Below, piece after piece: positions 1 through 11,414 of a stretch of DNA of 64,000 nt. The notes below the pieces were generated by a model. The model ran no database searches. It was not told the origin of the DNA and worked only from the letters and a program-made list of their open reading frames with translations. A program made the translations under genes and the position numbers. This DNA comes from Labedaea rhizosphaerae (GTDB lineage Bacteria; Actinomycetota; Actinomycetes; Mycobacteriales; Pseudonocardiaceae): positions 124,001 through 188,000 of the forward strand of contig NZ_SNXZ01000006.1 in NCBI RefSeq assembly GCF_004362825.1. The letters are read 5' to 3'. Numbering within the stretch: position 1 is the stretch's first letter; each line of letters begins with the position of its first letter.

Positions 1-602
1 GCGGGTGCCGACTCGGAGAACGCGATCCGCCGGCCCGACGCGGCCAGCGCCGCGCTCTGCTGGGCGTAGAGGTCGCGGTAGGTCTGTTCCTTGGTCTTGC
101 CCTGCGCGGTCGGGACGTTGCAACCGTCGAGTTTCAGGTAGTCCACGCCCCACGCGGCGAAGAGGTTGGCGTCCTGGGTGAAGTGGCCCATGCTGCCGGG
201 GTAGCCGCCGCACGTGCTGGTGCCCGCGTCCTCGTAGATGCCGAACTTCAGGCCCTCGGCGTGCAGGTGATCGCCCAGCCACTTCATGCCGTGCGGGAAC
301 TTGACGGTGTCGGCGACGAGGTTGCCCGCGGCGTCCCGGCTGTGGGTCATCCAGCAGTCGTCGACGGTCACGGTGTCGTAGCCCTTGGCGGCGAGGCCGC
401 TGCTGACCAGCGCGTCCGCGTTGGGGACCATGACGTCTTCGGAGACGCCGCATTCGTAGCGGGCCCAGTTGTTGAAGCCCATGGGCGGGGTCGGGGCCAG
501 GTTGTCGCCGTTGTCCGCGCTCGGTGTCGCGGCCACGGCTTCGGGTGTCACCAGCAACGCCGGGAGCAGCAGCAGCCCGGCCAGGATCGGGAGCACACGC
601 AT
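1..602 (-). CDS. Alpha-galactosidase, glycoside hydrolase family 27 (partial, N-terminal 200 residues)
   Basis: A secreted enzyme that removes terminal alpha-galactosyl residues from oligosaccharides. The gene runs off the left edge, so only the N-terminal part is seen. It starts at the ATG on bases 602-600. Residues 1-25 form a Sec signal peptide (hydrophobic ILAGLLLLPALLV, then EAVAA). The GH27 barrel begins at PPMGFNNWARYEC (about 39-51), followed by VTVDDCWM and GIYEDAGTSTCGGYPGS. YLKLDGCN (155-162) carries the expected catalytic nucleophile, Asp159. The 240-bp gap to the divergent yjdF holds a clear inverted repeat likely to be its operator. The family is certain; the substrate is inferred. 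Confidence 0.93.
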   Translation of the reverse strand, partial: MRVLPILAGLLLLPALLVTPEAVAATPSADNGDNLAPTPPMGFNNWARYECGVSEDVMVPNADALVSSGLAAKGYDTVTVDDCWMTHSRDAAGNLVADTVKFPHGMKWLGDHLHAEGLKFGIYEDAGTSTCGGYPGSMGHFTQDANLFAAWGVDYLKLDGCNVPTAQGKTKEQTYRDLYAQQSAALAASGRRIAFSESAP

Positions 603-650
603 TCGATCACCACCACGGTGTGGGAGCAGGGACCTCGACGGTAGCTGCTC

Positions 651-686
651 GAAGATGATCGAAAAACCTCCATTCGAATCATCTTC
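651..686. promoter_or_regulatory. Imperfect inverted repeat upstream of the alpha-galactosidase gene, probable operator
   Basis: GAAGATGATCGAA at 651-663 faces TTCGAATCATCTTC at 673-686. The arms are reverse complements except for one extra A. It lies 49-84 bp upstream of the alpha-galactosidase start and is AT-rich compared with its surroundings. This position fits an operator for a carbohydrate-responsive repressor, but no regulator gene is in view. The call rests on symmetry and position only. Confidence 0.45.
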
Positions 687-844
687 AATCAGGTGGCTCA
701 GCGTGGGACAGTGAGGTGGAAAGCTTGGCTGAACGAACCTCACGGCCCGGTGGGTAGTCCGGGCGGTCGTGTCACGCGGCTCGTTGTCCCGCCCCGGCGG
801 GAAACCAGGGCAGCCAGGGTGATGCCCCATGCCCTGGAGTACCG

Positions 845-1270
845 ATGTCCGCGACCTTTTCCGTGTTCCACGACGGCCAGTTCTGGGTCGGCGTCCTCGA
901 ACTGCACGACGAAGACGGCGTGCGCGCCGCCCGGCACGTGTTCGGACCCGAACCCGGCAACGCCGAACTTCTGGAGTTCTGCACAGGCTCGGGTTTCCTG
1001 GACCTGTCCAGGCAGGCGCACGCCGCGCCGTTGGTGCCCGAGGACCAGCGCCCCGTCCGCAAGCTCAACCCGAAACGCCTGGCCCGCGCCGCCCGCAAGG
1101 CCCTGGAAGATCAGCCGGTCGGCACGGCGGCCCAGCGCGCGCTCAAGGAGTCATTCGTCGAGCACGCAGCCGGCGCGAAAGCCCAACGCAAACAGCGCCG
1201 CGAAGCCGCCAAGGAACGCCGTCGCGACATGGCCAGGGCGAAGGCCAAAGCCAAGCACCGCGGCCACTGA
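845..1270 (+). CDS. yjdF: YjdF family (DUF2992) protein
   Basis: A 141-residue protein whose first half matches the YjdF/DUF2992 family: it opens with FHDGQFWVGVLEL and contains ARHVFGPEPGNAELLEF. The family is found in Firmicutes and Actinobacteria and its biochemical role is unknown. In Bacillus subtilis yjdF is controlled by an azaaromatic-sensing riboswitch. The C-terminal 60 residues are very rich in Arg, Lys and Ala (AQRKQRREAAKERRRDMARAKAKAKHRGH), suggesting a basic helix that may bind nucleic acid. It stands alone between the divergent alpha-galactosidase gene and tmk. I could not recognise a yjdF riboswitch upstream by eye. Confidence 0.8.
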   Translation: MSATFSVFHDGQFWVGVLELHDEDGVRAARHVFGPEPGNAELLEFCTGSGFLDLSRQAHAAPLVPEDQRPVRKLNPKRLARAARKALEDQPVGTAAQRALKESFVEHAAGAKAQRKQRREAAKERRRDMARAKAKAKHRGH

Positions 1271-1301
1271 CCGAACTTTCCCGCGCGCGTAGACCAGACC
1301 C

Positions 1302-1402
1302 CTGCCCTCCCGGGGGCACCCCTTGAGACCCATTCTATCGGGGGTTGACCTGCGATAACGGGCAAAGGTGAAATCTGTGGACAACCACCCGCCTGTGGAG
1401 AA
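1302..1402 (+). repeat. Interspersed intergenic repeat, copy A, with two DnaA-box-like sequences
   Basis: Copy A of a four-member family (others near 15.2, 24.7 and 61.5 kb). It has three conserved blocks: a GC-rich block with CCTCCCGGGGGCACCCC (1306-1322), a central TCTATCGGGGG motif (about 1334-1344), and two direct copies of an actinobacterial DnaA-box-like 9-mer on the minus strand, TTGTCCACA (1384-1376) and TTCTCCACA (1402-1394), spaced 18 bp start to start. It fills the gap between yjdF and tmk. Confidence 0.8.
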
Positions 1403-1446
1403 CCGCACCCGCGAGCGGCGAACAGCGGGCGGCTAGGGTCTGGCGC

Positions 1447-2073
1447 GTGGGGCGACTGATCGTCATCGAGGGCCTGGACGGCGCCGGCAAGCGCACGCTC
1501 GCCAACGGCCTGACCGCCGCGCTCACCGCCGAGGGCGCGACGGTGACCGCGCGTGCCTTCCCGCGCTACGGCGTCGACGTGCACGCGGACCTGGTCCACG
1601 ACGGCCTGCACGGCCGGCTCGGCGGCCTCGGCGACGAGGTCTACGGCATGGCCGTGCTCTACGCCCTCGACCGCCACGGCGCCGCCGACGAGATCCGCAA
1701 GGCCCTGGGCCAGCACGACGTCGTCCTGCTCGACCGTTACGTCGCGTCCAACGCCGCTTACGGCGCCGCGCGGTTGCACCAGGACGCGCACGGTGAGTTC
1801 GTCGACTGGGTGCGGGCCATCGAGATCGAGCGGTTCGGCTGCCCCGTGCCCGACCTGCAGCTGCTCCTGCGCGTGTCCGCCGAGGTCGCCGCCGAGCGCG
1901 CGGCCGGGCGGGAGCGCACGGAGCGTGCCCGCGACACCTGGGAGACCGACAACGACCTGCAGGCGCGGTGCGCGGCGGTCTACGACGGGCTGGCCGAGCG
2001 GCGGTGGCTCTCGCCGTGGGAGGTCGTCACCGACCCCGATTACGCCGCGTTGGCGGCCCGGGTTGTCACCTGA
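1447..2073 (+). CDS. tmk: Thymidylate kinase (dTMP kinase)
   Basis: Phosphorylates dTMP to dTDP with ATP in dTTP synthesis; cytoplasmic. The P-loop GLDGAGK is at residues 9-15. The DRY-type motif LLDRYVASNAAYGAA and the LID-region arginines (ERAAGRERTERAR) are present. 208 residues is normal for the family. The start is GTG, with no good ribosome-binding site. A TAGGGT hexamer ends 7 nt before the GTG, so the transcript may be leaderless. tmk immediately upstream of mtrA is the usual actinobacterial order (Rv3247c-Rv3246c in M. tuberculosis). Confidence 0.95.
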   Translation: MGRLIVIEGLDGAGKRTLANGLTAALTAEGATVTARAFPRYGVDVHADLVHDGLHGRLGGLGDEVYGMAVLYALDRHGAADEIRKALGQHDVVLLDRYVASNAAYGAARLHQDAHGEFVDWVRAIEIERFGCPVPDLQLLLRVSAEVAAERAAGRERTERARDTWETDNDLQARCAAVYDGLAERRWLSPWEVVTDPDYAALAARVVT

Positions 2074-2133
2074 CCGGCCCAAGATCGCCGGGTGCCGACC
2101 GATGTGTCGGTACGAAGTGTCACTATGTGCGGT

Positions 2134-2811
2134 ATGAAGGCACGTGTCCTGGTAGTGGACGACGACCCAGCACTCGCCGAGATGCTCACCATCGTGTTGC
2201 GTGGCGAGGGCTTCGACACGGCCGTGGTTGCCGACGGTTCCCGGGCCCTGCCCGCCCTGCGTGAGCTGAAACCCGACCTCGTGCTGCTCGACCTCATGCT
2301 GCCCGGCATGAACGGCATCGACGTGTGCAAGGCCATCCGCTCGGAGTCGGGCGTGCCGATCGTCATGCTGACCGCGAAGAGCGACACCGTCGACATCGTG
2401 CTGGGCCTGGAGTCCGGCGCCGACGACTACGTGGTCAAGCCGTTCAAGCCCAAGGAGCTCGTCGCCCGGGTGCGCGCGCGGTTGCGCCGCACCGACACCG
2501 AGCCCACCGAGACCCTCGCCATCGGCGACCTCACCATCGACGTCCCCGGCCACGAGGTCACCCGCGACGGCAAGGCCATCCAGCTGACCCCGCTGGAGTT
2601 CGACCTGCTGGTGGCCCTGGCCCGCAAGCCGCGCCAGGTGTTCACCCGCGAGGTGCTGCTCGAGCAGGTCTGGGGCTACCGGCACCAGGCCGACACGCGC
2701 CTGGTCAACGTGCACGTGCAGCGCCTGCGCTCCAAGGTCGAGCGCGACCCCGAGCACCCCGAGGTCGTGCTGACCGTGCGCGGTGTCGGTTACAAGGCAG
2801 GCCCTCCGTGA
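2134..2811 (+). CDS. mtrA: MtrA response regulator, OmpR family
   Basis: DNA-binding response regulator of the MtrAB system, which links cell-envelope homeostasis, division and DNA replication in Actinobacteria. The receiver domain (1-120) has VVDDDPALAEMLTIVLRGEGFDTAVV, the phospho-acceptor Asp53 in LLDLMLPGMNG, and the conserved Lys in VVKPFKPKELV. The winged helix ends with VLTVRGVGYKAGPP, nearly identical to the mycobacterial protein. The ATG at 2134 (MKARVLVVDDD) fits family length (225 aa). In-frame ATGs at 2125 and 2092 are possible but add residues not typical of the family. It is followed by mtrB and lpqB in one operon. Confidence 0.97.
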   Translation: MKARVLVVDDDPALAEMLTIVLRGEGFDTAVVADGSRALPALRELKPDLVLLDLMLPGMNGIDVCKAIRSESGVPIVMLTAKSDTVDIVLGLESGADDYVVKPFKPKELVARVRARLRRTDTEPTETLAIGDLTIDVPGHEVTRDGKAIQLTPLEFDLLVALARKPRQVFTREVLLEQVWGYRHQADTRLVNVHVQRLRSKVERDPEHPEVVLTVRGVGYKAGPP

Positions 2812-2827
2812 GCAGGACCGGCTGCGC

Positions 2828-4561
2828 GTGAGTAATCCGCTCACCCGCGCCGGACGTGCCGTGGTCAGGCTCGTCGCCCACGGCGCTGTGCTGACCAAGC
2901 AGTACACCGTGCGGTTCAGCGAGCTGTGGCGCCGCTCGCTGCAGCTGCGGGTGGTGGTCAGCACGCTGGCGCTGTCCTCGGCCGTGGTGTTCGTGCTGGG
3001 CATGGTGCTGCAGAACCAGATCACCGAACGGTTGCTGGACACCAAGAAGCAGGCCGCGCTCTCGGAGCTGCGGGTGGCGACCAACATCGCCGAACGCGAG
3101 CTCGCCGGCATCAACCCGATCACCGACCTGGTGCGCCAGCGCCTCGCCAGCGCGCGCAACGGCATCACGTCGTCCTCGCCGTCGGTGTCCGCGGCCGACC
3201 AGGAGACGACCAGCGCCGCGTTCGACTCGGCGGCGGGCGCGTTCGAGCCGGTGCTCGTGCAGGACAGCCCGGACATCACCGCCGAGAAGCGGGCGTCCGC
3301 CGGTCCCTACGCCGACGTGCCGATGTCGCTGCGGCACTTCATCTGGAACGGCCAGACCGCGAGCCAGATCTACACCGTCGACCGGGACAACGGCCGAACG
3401 ACGTTCCTCATGGTCGGCGCGCCGCTGAACGTGGCCCAGCCGATGCAGATCTACCTGCTGTTCCCGTTGACCGCCGAGCAGCGCACGATCAGCGTCGTGC
3501 AGAGCACGCTCATCGCGGGCGGGCTCGTCCTGCTGTTGTTGCTGGCGGGCATCACGAACCTGGTCACCAGACAGGTCGTGCGCCCGGTGCGCAGGGCGGC
3601 GCAGGCCGCGGAACGCTTCGCCCAGGGCGAGCTCGACGAGCGGATGGTGGTCGCCGGCGAGGACGACGTCGCGCGGCTCGCCCAGTCCTACAACCAGATG
3701 GCCGAGTCGATCGAGCAGCAGATCCGCCAGCTCGAGGAGTTCGGCCAGCTGCAGCGCCGGTTCACCTCCGACGTGTCGCACGAGCTGCGCACCCCGCTCA
3801 CCACCGTGCGGATGGCCGCGGACGTGCTGCACGCGTCGCGGGCGCAGTTCCCCGCGGGGCTCGCCCGCTCGACCGAGCTGCTGGTCGACGAGCTCGACCG
3901 GTTCGAGTCGCTGCTCGGCGACCTGCTGGAGATCAGCAGGCTGGACGCGGGCGTGGAGGAGCTGCTGGCCGACCTGACCGACGTCGGCGCGATCGCGTTG
4001 CGGGCCGCGCAGTCGGTGCGGGTGATCGCGGGCAACGCGGGCTCGCCGATCGTGCTCGAACTGCCACCCGGCGAGACCACGGCCGAGGTCGACGCACGCC
4101 GGGTCGAACGCATCCTGCGCAACCTGCTGGCCAACGCGATCGACCACGGCGAGGGCCGCCCGGTGCGCCTGCGCATGGCCCGTGACGACGACACCCTGGC
4201 CGTCACCGTGCGCGATGAGGGTGTCGGCCTGCGCGTCGGCGAGGCCGACCTGGTGTTCAACCGGTTCTGGCGCGCCGACCCGTCGCGCAACCGGCACACC
4301 GGCGGCACCGGCCTGGGGCTCGCGATCAGCCTGGAGGACGCGCGCCTGCACGGCGGCACCCTGGAGGCGTGGGGCGAGCCGGGCACGGGCGCGTGCTTCC
4401 GGCTGACGTTGCCCCGCAGGCAAGGCACCCCGCTCGGACCGAGCCCGCTGCCGTTGCCGCCGCAGGACGACGCCGGCGATCGGGTGACGGACTTCGAACT
4501 GGTGACGGTCGAGGGCACCAGCGAGGCCGCCGACTTACCCGAGCACGAGGAGGTTGGATGA
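2828..4561 (+). CDS. mtrB: MtrB sensor histidine kinase
   Basis: Membrane sensor kinase that phosphorylates MtrA. Two transmembrane helices (about residues 41-62 and 224-246) bracket an extracytoplasmic sensor domain. A HAMP linker follows, then the H-box FTSDVSHELRTPLTTVRM with phospho-acceptor His318, and an ATPase domain with NLLANAIDHGEG, RDEGVGL and GGTGLGLAI. The GTG at 2828 is chosen because AGCAGGA lies 10 nt upstream; an ATG at 2783 would overlap mtrA by 29 nt and add 15 residues. The last 50 residues form a proline-rich, then acidic tail. The stop overlaps the lpqB start (ATGA). Confidence 0.96.
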   Translation: MSNPLTRAGRAVVRLVAHGAVLTKQYTVRFSELWRRSLQLRVVVSTLALSSAVVFVLGMVLQNQITERLLDTKKQAALSELRVATNIAERELAGINPITDLVRQRLASARNGITSSSPSVSAADQETTSAAFDSAAGAFEPVLVQDSPDITAEKRASAGPYADVPMSLRHFIWNGQTASQIYTVDRDNGRTTFLMVGAPLNVAQPMQIYLLFPLTAEQRTISVVQSTLIAGGLVLLLLLAGITNLVTRQVVRPVRRAAQAAERFAQGELDERMVVAGEDDVARLAQSYNQMAESIEQQIRQLEEFGQLQRRFTSDVSHELRTPLTTVRMAADVLHASRAQFPAGLARSTELLVDELDRFESLLGDLLEISRLDAGVEELLADLTDVGAIALRAAQSVRVIAGNAGSPIVLELPPGETTAEVDARRVERILRNLLANAIDHGEGRPVRLRMARDDDTLAVTVRDEGVGLRVGEADLVFNRFWRADPSRNRHTGGTGLGLAISLEDARLHGGTLEAWGEPGTGACFRLTLPRRQGTPLGPSPLPLPPQDDAGDRVTDFELVTVEGTSEAADLPEHEEVG

Positions 4562-6276
4562 GCAGGCTGCGCGCGATCCTCACCGTCCTGCTCCTGCTCG
4601 CCGTGGCGGCGGGCTGCGCGAACATCCCGGAGCAGTCCAACCCGCAGGTCGCGGGCACCCAGGACACCAGCGAGCCGGAGAACACGGTCGTGCCCATCGA
4701 CCGCGACGCCGACCCGCTGACCATCGCCCGTGACTTCGTCGCGCACGCCACCAACGTCGACGTCGCCAAGCAGTACCTCACCCCGGAAGCCCAGAAGACG
4801 TGGGAGCCCGAAGCGCAGCCCACGATCATGGAGAACACGTACAACACGATCCCGCCGCCGGTGCAGGAACCGAACAACAAGGGCAACGAGCAGACCGTGC
4901 TGATCCACGGCACGAAGGTGGGACGGCTCGGCCCCGACAACTCCTTCATCCCGGCGCCCGGCGCCTACGAGGACAAGGTCACCGTCCAGCGCCAGGCCGA
5001 CGGCCAGTGGCGGGTCAGCAAGCCCCCGGCGACCACCGCGATCACCCTCGACGAGTTCCGGTCGGCCTACCGGCAGGTGCCGCTGTACTTCTTCGACTCC
5101 GAGCTGAACATCCTGGTGCCGGACCTGCGTTACGTCGCGCAGCGACCGAGCCAGGGCCTGCCGTCGCGGGTGCTGCAGGAACTGCTCGCCGGCCCGTCGG
5201 ACATGCTGGCCGGCCCGCTGCGCAGCCTGCTCGGCGACGCGGCCAACCCCAGCGCCAGCGGCGTCGCGGGCGAGGACGGCGACCTCGTGGTCAGCCTGAC
5301 CGGCCTCGGCAACGCGAACCTCGACACCCGCAACAAGATCGCCGCGCAGATCGTCCTGTCGCTGCAGGGGGTGGCCACCGGCGGTGTGATCAAGCTGCTC
5401 GCCGACAACACCCCGCTGGTGCCGGGCAAGCCCAAGTGGCGGGCCTCCGACGTCCCCTCCTACACGGCGCCCACCACGCCCAGCCCCGACCTGCCGGGCA
5501 TGTTCGTCTCGAACGGGCGGGTGCGTTCGCTCAAGGACGGCAACCCGATCCCCGGCCCGGCGGGCGCGGGCCAGTACAACGTGCAGAGCGCCGCGCAGTC
5601 GATCAACGGTGCCCAGCTGGCCGTCGTGGAGAAGTACGGCAACAAGATGCGGCTGCGCGTGGGCAAGGTCGACGGACCGCTCTCGATCGTGCCGCTCACC
5701 GCGAACACGATGACCCGGCCGACCTGGCGCCCGGGCGCCAACGAGCTCTGGACGGTGATCAACGGGACGACCGTGGTGCGGCTGGTGCGCACCAAGGACG
5801 GCACGTGGGCGCCGGGGTCGATGAACTCGTCCACGCTCGCCTCGTTCGGCCCCATCACCACGATGCGGCTCTCGCGGGACGGCACGAGGCTCGCGATGGT
5901 GGCGGGCGGGCGGCTCGCCGTGGCCGGGGTCGACCGCAACGGGGACACGGTGAGCGTGCGGCTGCCCCGCCGGTTGATGGAGGACCAGCTGCAGGACGTG
6001 GTCGACGTCGACTGGATGGGGCCGTTCACCCTGGCGGTGGCCGCCGATGAGGGCCGCGACTCGGTGCTCAGCGTCCCGTTCGACGGGTCGCAGGAGGTGC
6101 CGTACGACATCTCGAACCTGACCCTGCCGGTCCGGTCGATCGCGGCGGCGCCCAACAGCCCGCTGACCGTCACCGACAAGGAGTCCCGCGTGTGGACCTC
6201 GTCGGTGCCCGGTGAGGCGTGGCGGTCGCAGGGTGTCTCCGGCTTCAGCGACCCGCTCCCGTTCTACCCGGGGTGA
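4558..6276 (+). CDS. lpqB: LpqB lipoprotein, partner of MtrAB
   Basis: Membrane-anchored lipoprotein that interacts with the MtrB sensor domain and tunes MtrA phosphorylation in mycobacteria. The signal peptide ends in a lipobox, LAVAAGC, with lipidated Cys20. A GerMN-like domain follows (about 195-300; VPLYFFDSELNILVPDLRYV), then a C-terminal beta-propeller-like part with repeated blades (about 310-572). The length of 572 residues is typical. The ATG overlaps the mtrB stop by 4 nt, so it is translationally coupled. It shares its operon with mtrA and mtrB. Confidence 0.95.
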   Translation: MSRLRAILTVLLLLAVAAGCANIPEQSNPQVAGTQDTSEPENTVVPIDRDADPLTIARDFVAHATNVDVAKQYLTPEAQKTWEPEAQPTIMENTYNTIPPPVQEPNNKGNEQTVLIHGTKVGRLGPDNSFIPAPGAYEDKVTVQRQADGQWRVSKPPATTAITLDEFRSAYRQVPLYFFDSELNILVPDLRYVAQRPSQGLPSRVLQELLAGPSDMLAGPLRSLLGDAANPSASGVAGEDGDLVVSLTGLGNANLDTRNKIAAQIVLSLQGVATGGVIKLLADNTPLVPGKPKWRASDVPSYTAPTTPSPDLPGMFVSNGRVRSLKDGNPIPGPAGAGQYNVQSAAQSINGAQLAVVEKYGNKMRLRVGKVDGPLSIVPLTANTMTRPTWRPGANELWTVINGTTVVRLVRTKDGTWAPGSMNSSTLASFGPITTMRLSRDGTRLAMVAGGRLAVAGVDRNGDTVSVRLPRRLMEDQLQDVVDVDWMGPFTLAVAADEGRDSVLSVPFDGSQEVPYDISNLTLPVRSIAAAPNSPLTVTDKESRVWTSSVPGEAWRSQGVSGFSDPLPFYPG

Positions 6277-6316
6277 CCGTTCGAAAACTGTCGGTGGTCG
6301 CTGGCATCCTGCCGCC

Positions 6317-6970
6317 ATGACCAAGACCACCGTGTTCGACCTGCTGGTTCCCCTGCGTTGCGCGGGCTGCGACGGCGCGGGCGCCGCCTGGTGCGCGTCG
6401 TGCGCGCGCACGCTCGCCGACCCGTTCCCGGTGGGTGCCGGTCGCTACGCCCTGGCCCGCTATGCCGCCGAGCCGCGCCGGGCCGTGCTCGCGTTGAAGG
6501 AACGCGACCGCCGCGATCTGGTCGTGCCGCTGGGCCTCGCGCTGGCCGAGGCGTTGCCGCGCGTGCCCGAGGCCCGGGCCGCGCCGGACGGCCGGTGGTT
6601 GCTCGTGCCCGCGCCGTCGCGCCCGTCGGCGAACCGCCGCCGCTGGGGTGGTCACCTGCCGGCGGTGGCGAAGGCGTGCGCCCGGTCGTTGTGCCGAGCG
6701 GGCCAGCCCGCCGTGGTGGTGCCGGCGTTGCGCCTGGACCGCCGGGCCAAGGACTCGGTCGGCTTCGACGCGGCCGCGCGCCGGGCCAACCTGGCCGGCC
6801 GCGTCCACGTGGTGCGCAAGGCCTTGCCACCCCGCGGTTCCCCGGTGGTCCTGCTCGACGACGTGATCACCACCGGTGCCACGGCGGCGGCGTGCAAGGA
6901 GGCACTCCGGGGCGCCGGGGTGCGGGTGAGCGCGACGCTCGCGATCACCGCGGCCCTGCCGGCTCGCTGA
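6317..6970 (+). CDS. ComF family phosphoribosyltransferase-like protein
   Basis: A 217-residue ComF-type protein. The N-terminal zinc ribbon has two CxxC pairs (Cys15/18 and Cys26/29, LRCAGC and WCASC). The type I PRTase fold has a clear PRPP-binding loop, VVLLDDVITTGATAAAC, near the C-terminus. ComF proteins act in DNA uptake in competent bacteria, but in Actinobacteria the gene is conserved without known competence and its role is unsettled. Position between lpqB and hpf matches Rv3242c. The ATG at 6317 is chosen because it begins just ahead of the zinc ribbon. Confidence 0.88.
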   Translation: MTKTTVFDLLVPLRCAGCDGAGAAWCASCARTLADPFPVGAGRYALARYAAEPRRAVLALKERDRRDLVVPLGLALAEALPRVPEARAAPDGRWLLVPAPSRPSANRRRWGGHLPAVAKACARSLCRAGQPAVVVPALRLDRRAKDSVGFDAAARRANLAGRVHVVRKALPPRGSPVVLLDDVITTGATAAACKEALRGAGVRVSATLAITAALPAR

Positions 6971-7647
6971 CCCGTGCTTGATCAAAAAAGTTCGGCTCGC
7001 GTGTTTTCCGCCGCCACCCGCCGGACACCCGCAGGGCCATGCGCCAGGCTCGACGCAGTACCGCCCCACCAGCGCGGTTCGTCGGGTCTCGAACCTCTGA
7101 CCAGGCAAAAGATCCACTCGTTACCTCCGCATACCCCCGATCGGGTGATTTCGTTCCCCGGGAACCTCGGTCGTCCGCCGCCCGTTCACCAGACATGAGG
7201 CGGCACCGCGAGCACCCCCAGGATCGGGAGACGATCGCCCGGGGGCCGCGCGACCGCCGTGGTGGACCCCCGGACGAGTGCCGGTCGATGCGCCGGTGGG
7301 GTGAATCCGGGTCCGCTCATCTGGACGTGCGGGTCACGGTCGGGTATCGGCGCGACAACTGGCCCGTCACGCAGCACAAGATCGTCATCGGCGGTCCATC
7401 GCCCGTCAAGGGGACTGTTGCTCCTCGGCACACCGGGCTAACGTGCTGCGCTATCAGCGATTCCGGTTCACCGGGAGGAGGCGATCAGCCCATGTCCCTG
7501 GCGCCGGAGGTGCGTTGAGCGCGACGGCCCGTTCCGGGAGACGTCCCGCCACCGGCCCGCTCGCGACTTCAACCATCCGCTCGCCGTTCCGGCGCCGCAG
7601 TTCAGTGACCGAACGAGGTACTCGCAGCAAAGCGAGGGAGGTCGTGT
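6971..7647. other. 677-bp intergenic region before hpf
   Basis: No convincing gene is seen. It begins with an AT-rich stretch (GATCAAAAAAG at about 6979). A 13-bp palindrome, GTTCCCCGGGAAC, is at 7153-7165 and overlaps a sigma-R-like promoter. Near the right end an 8-codon reading frame (MSLAPEVR, 7492-7518) follows a strong GGGAGGAGG sequence and could be a leader peptide. The length suggests a long regulated leader for hpf, but this is inference. Confidence 0.5.
7160..7186 (+). promoter_or_regulatory. Candidate sigma-R/SigH-type promoter upstream of hpf
   Basis: GGGAAC (7160-7165), 18 nt, then GTT (7184-7186) fits the GGGAAY-N18-GTT consensus of thiol-oxidative-stress sigma factors (SigR/SigH). 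The same spacing appears at the sigR promoter in this window. The start would be near 7194, leaving a leader of about 450 nt before hpf. An 8-base match can occur by chance about twice in 64 kb counting both strands, so this is tentative. Confidence 0.35.
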
Positions 7648-8301
7648 ATGGACATCGTCGTAAAGGGCCGTAACGTTGAGGTGCCCGATCACTATCGGGC
7701 CCACGTCGAGGAGAAGGTAAGCCGCCTCGAGCGTTACGACCGCAAGGTCATCCGTTTCGACGTCGAACTCTTCCACGAGCCCAACCGCCGGCAGGCCAAG
7801 AACTGCCAGCGAGTCGAGATCACCGTCAACCGCAGGGGAGCCGCGGTCCGCGCCGAAGCGTGTGCGGCCGACTTCTACGCCGCTCTCGACTGCGCGGTGA
7901 CCAAACTGGAGAACCGACTCCGCCGCCTGCACGACCGCAGGCGGGTCCACTACGGACGACGAACGCCCGCGTCCGTCGCGGCCGCGACGAACGGCGAACC
8001 GGTCAACGGCGCGCAACTCGCGTCGACCGCCGTGCTCGACGCACCGGAACTCGAAGATGATGTGGCCGAACCCGGCATTCCACGCCAACGCTGGGACGAC
8101 GGCGTCGCCGACCAGCAACCGGGCCGCATCGTGCGGGAGAAGGAGCACCCCTCCACCCCGATGCGCGTCGACCAGGCCCTCTACGAGATGGAACTGGTCG
8201 GACACGACTTCTACCTCTTCGTCGACGCCGAGACCGGCCGCCCGAGCGTCGTCTACCGACGCAAGGGCTTCGACTACGGCGTGCTGAGCCTGACCACCTG
8301 A
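7648..8301 (+). CDS. hpf: Long-form ribosome hibernation promoting factor HPF
   Basis: Binds the 30S decoding region and promotes 100S ribosome dimers in stationary phase or stress. The N-terminal S30AE domain (1-100) begins MDIVVKGRNVEVPDHYRAHV and keeps the basic helix ENRLRRLHDRRRVHYG. The C-terminal dimerisation domain contains PMRVDQALYEMELVGHDFYLFVD and VVYRRKGFDYGVLSL. 217 residues with both domains define the long form. GAGGGAGG sits 8 nt before the ATG. It lies between comF and secA as in mycobacteria. A candidate stress promoter lies 450 bp upstream. Confidence 0.95.
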   Translation: MDIVVKGRNVEVPDHYRAHVEEKVSRLERYDRKVIRFDVELFHEPNRRQAKNCQRVEITVNRRGAAVRAEACAADFYAALDCAVTKLENRLRRLHDRRRVHYGRRTPASVAAATNGEPVNGAQLASTAVLDAPELEDDVAEPGIPRQRWDDGVADQQPGRIVREKEHPSTPMRVDQALYEMELVGHDFYLFVDAETGRPSVVYRRKGFDYGVLSLTT

Positions 8302-8526
8302 CCTCCATCCGTGTGATGACGGTGCCCCGGGACGGCTGTCCCGGGGCACCGTCATGCCGGTGACCTGCCGAAACCGCCCATGGAACTATGGTGCGACGTG
8401 TTCCGTTTCATCTAGAGGCAACCGTTGGCCACTGCCGTCGGTACCTGGTGCGCGACGCGTTGCCTACGATGACCACGAAGGCGCCCGCTCCAGGGCGCGC
8501 CGCCAATCTGTAGTGAGGTCGACCGG

Positions 8527-11397
<2,871 letters not shown>

Positions 11398-11414
11398 GCA
11401 CCGAAGCCGGAGCC

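Noticed and set aside
603-844. Possible yjdF-type riboswitch upstream of yjdF
   Set aside because: The gap is shared with the divergent alpha-galactosidase gene and I could not match the yjdF RNA motif by eye; a covariance search would be needed.
1111-3279. 722-codon minus-strand frame across tmk and mtrA
   Set aside because: Low-complexity shadow of strongly conserved plus-strand genes; no domain recognised.
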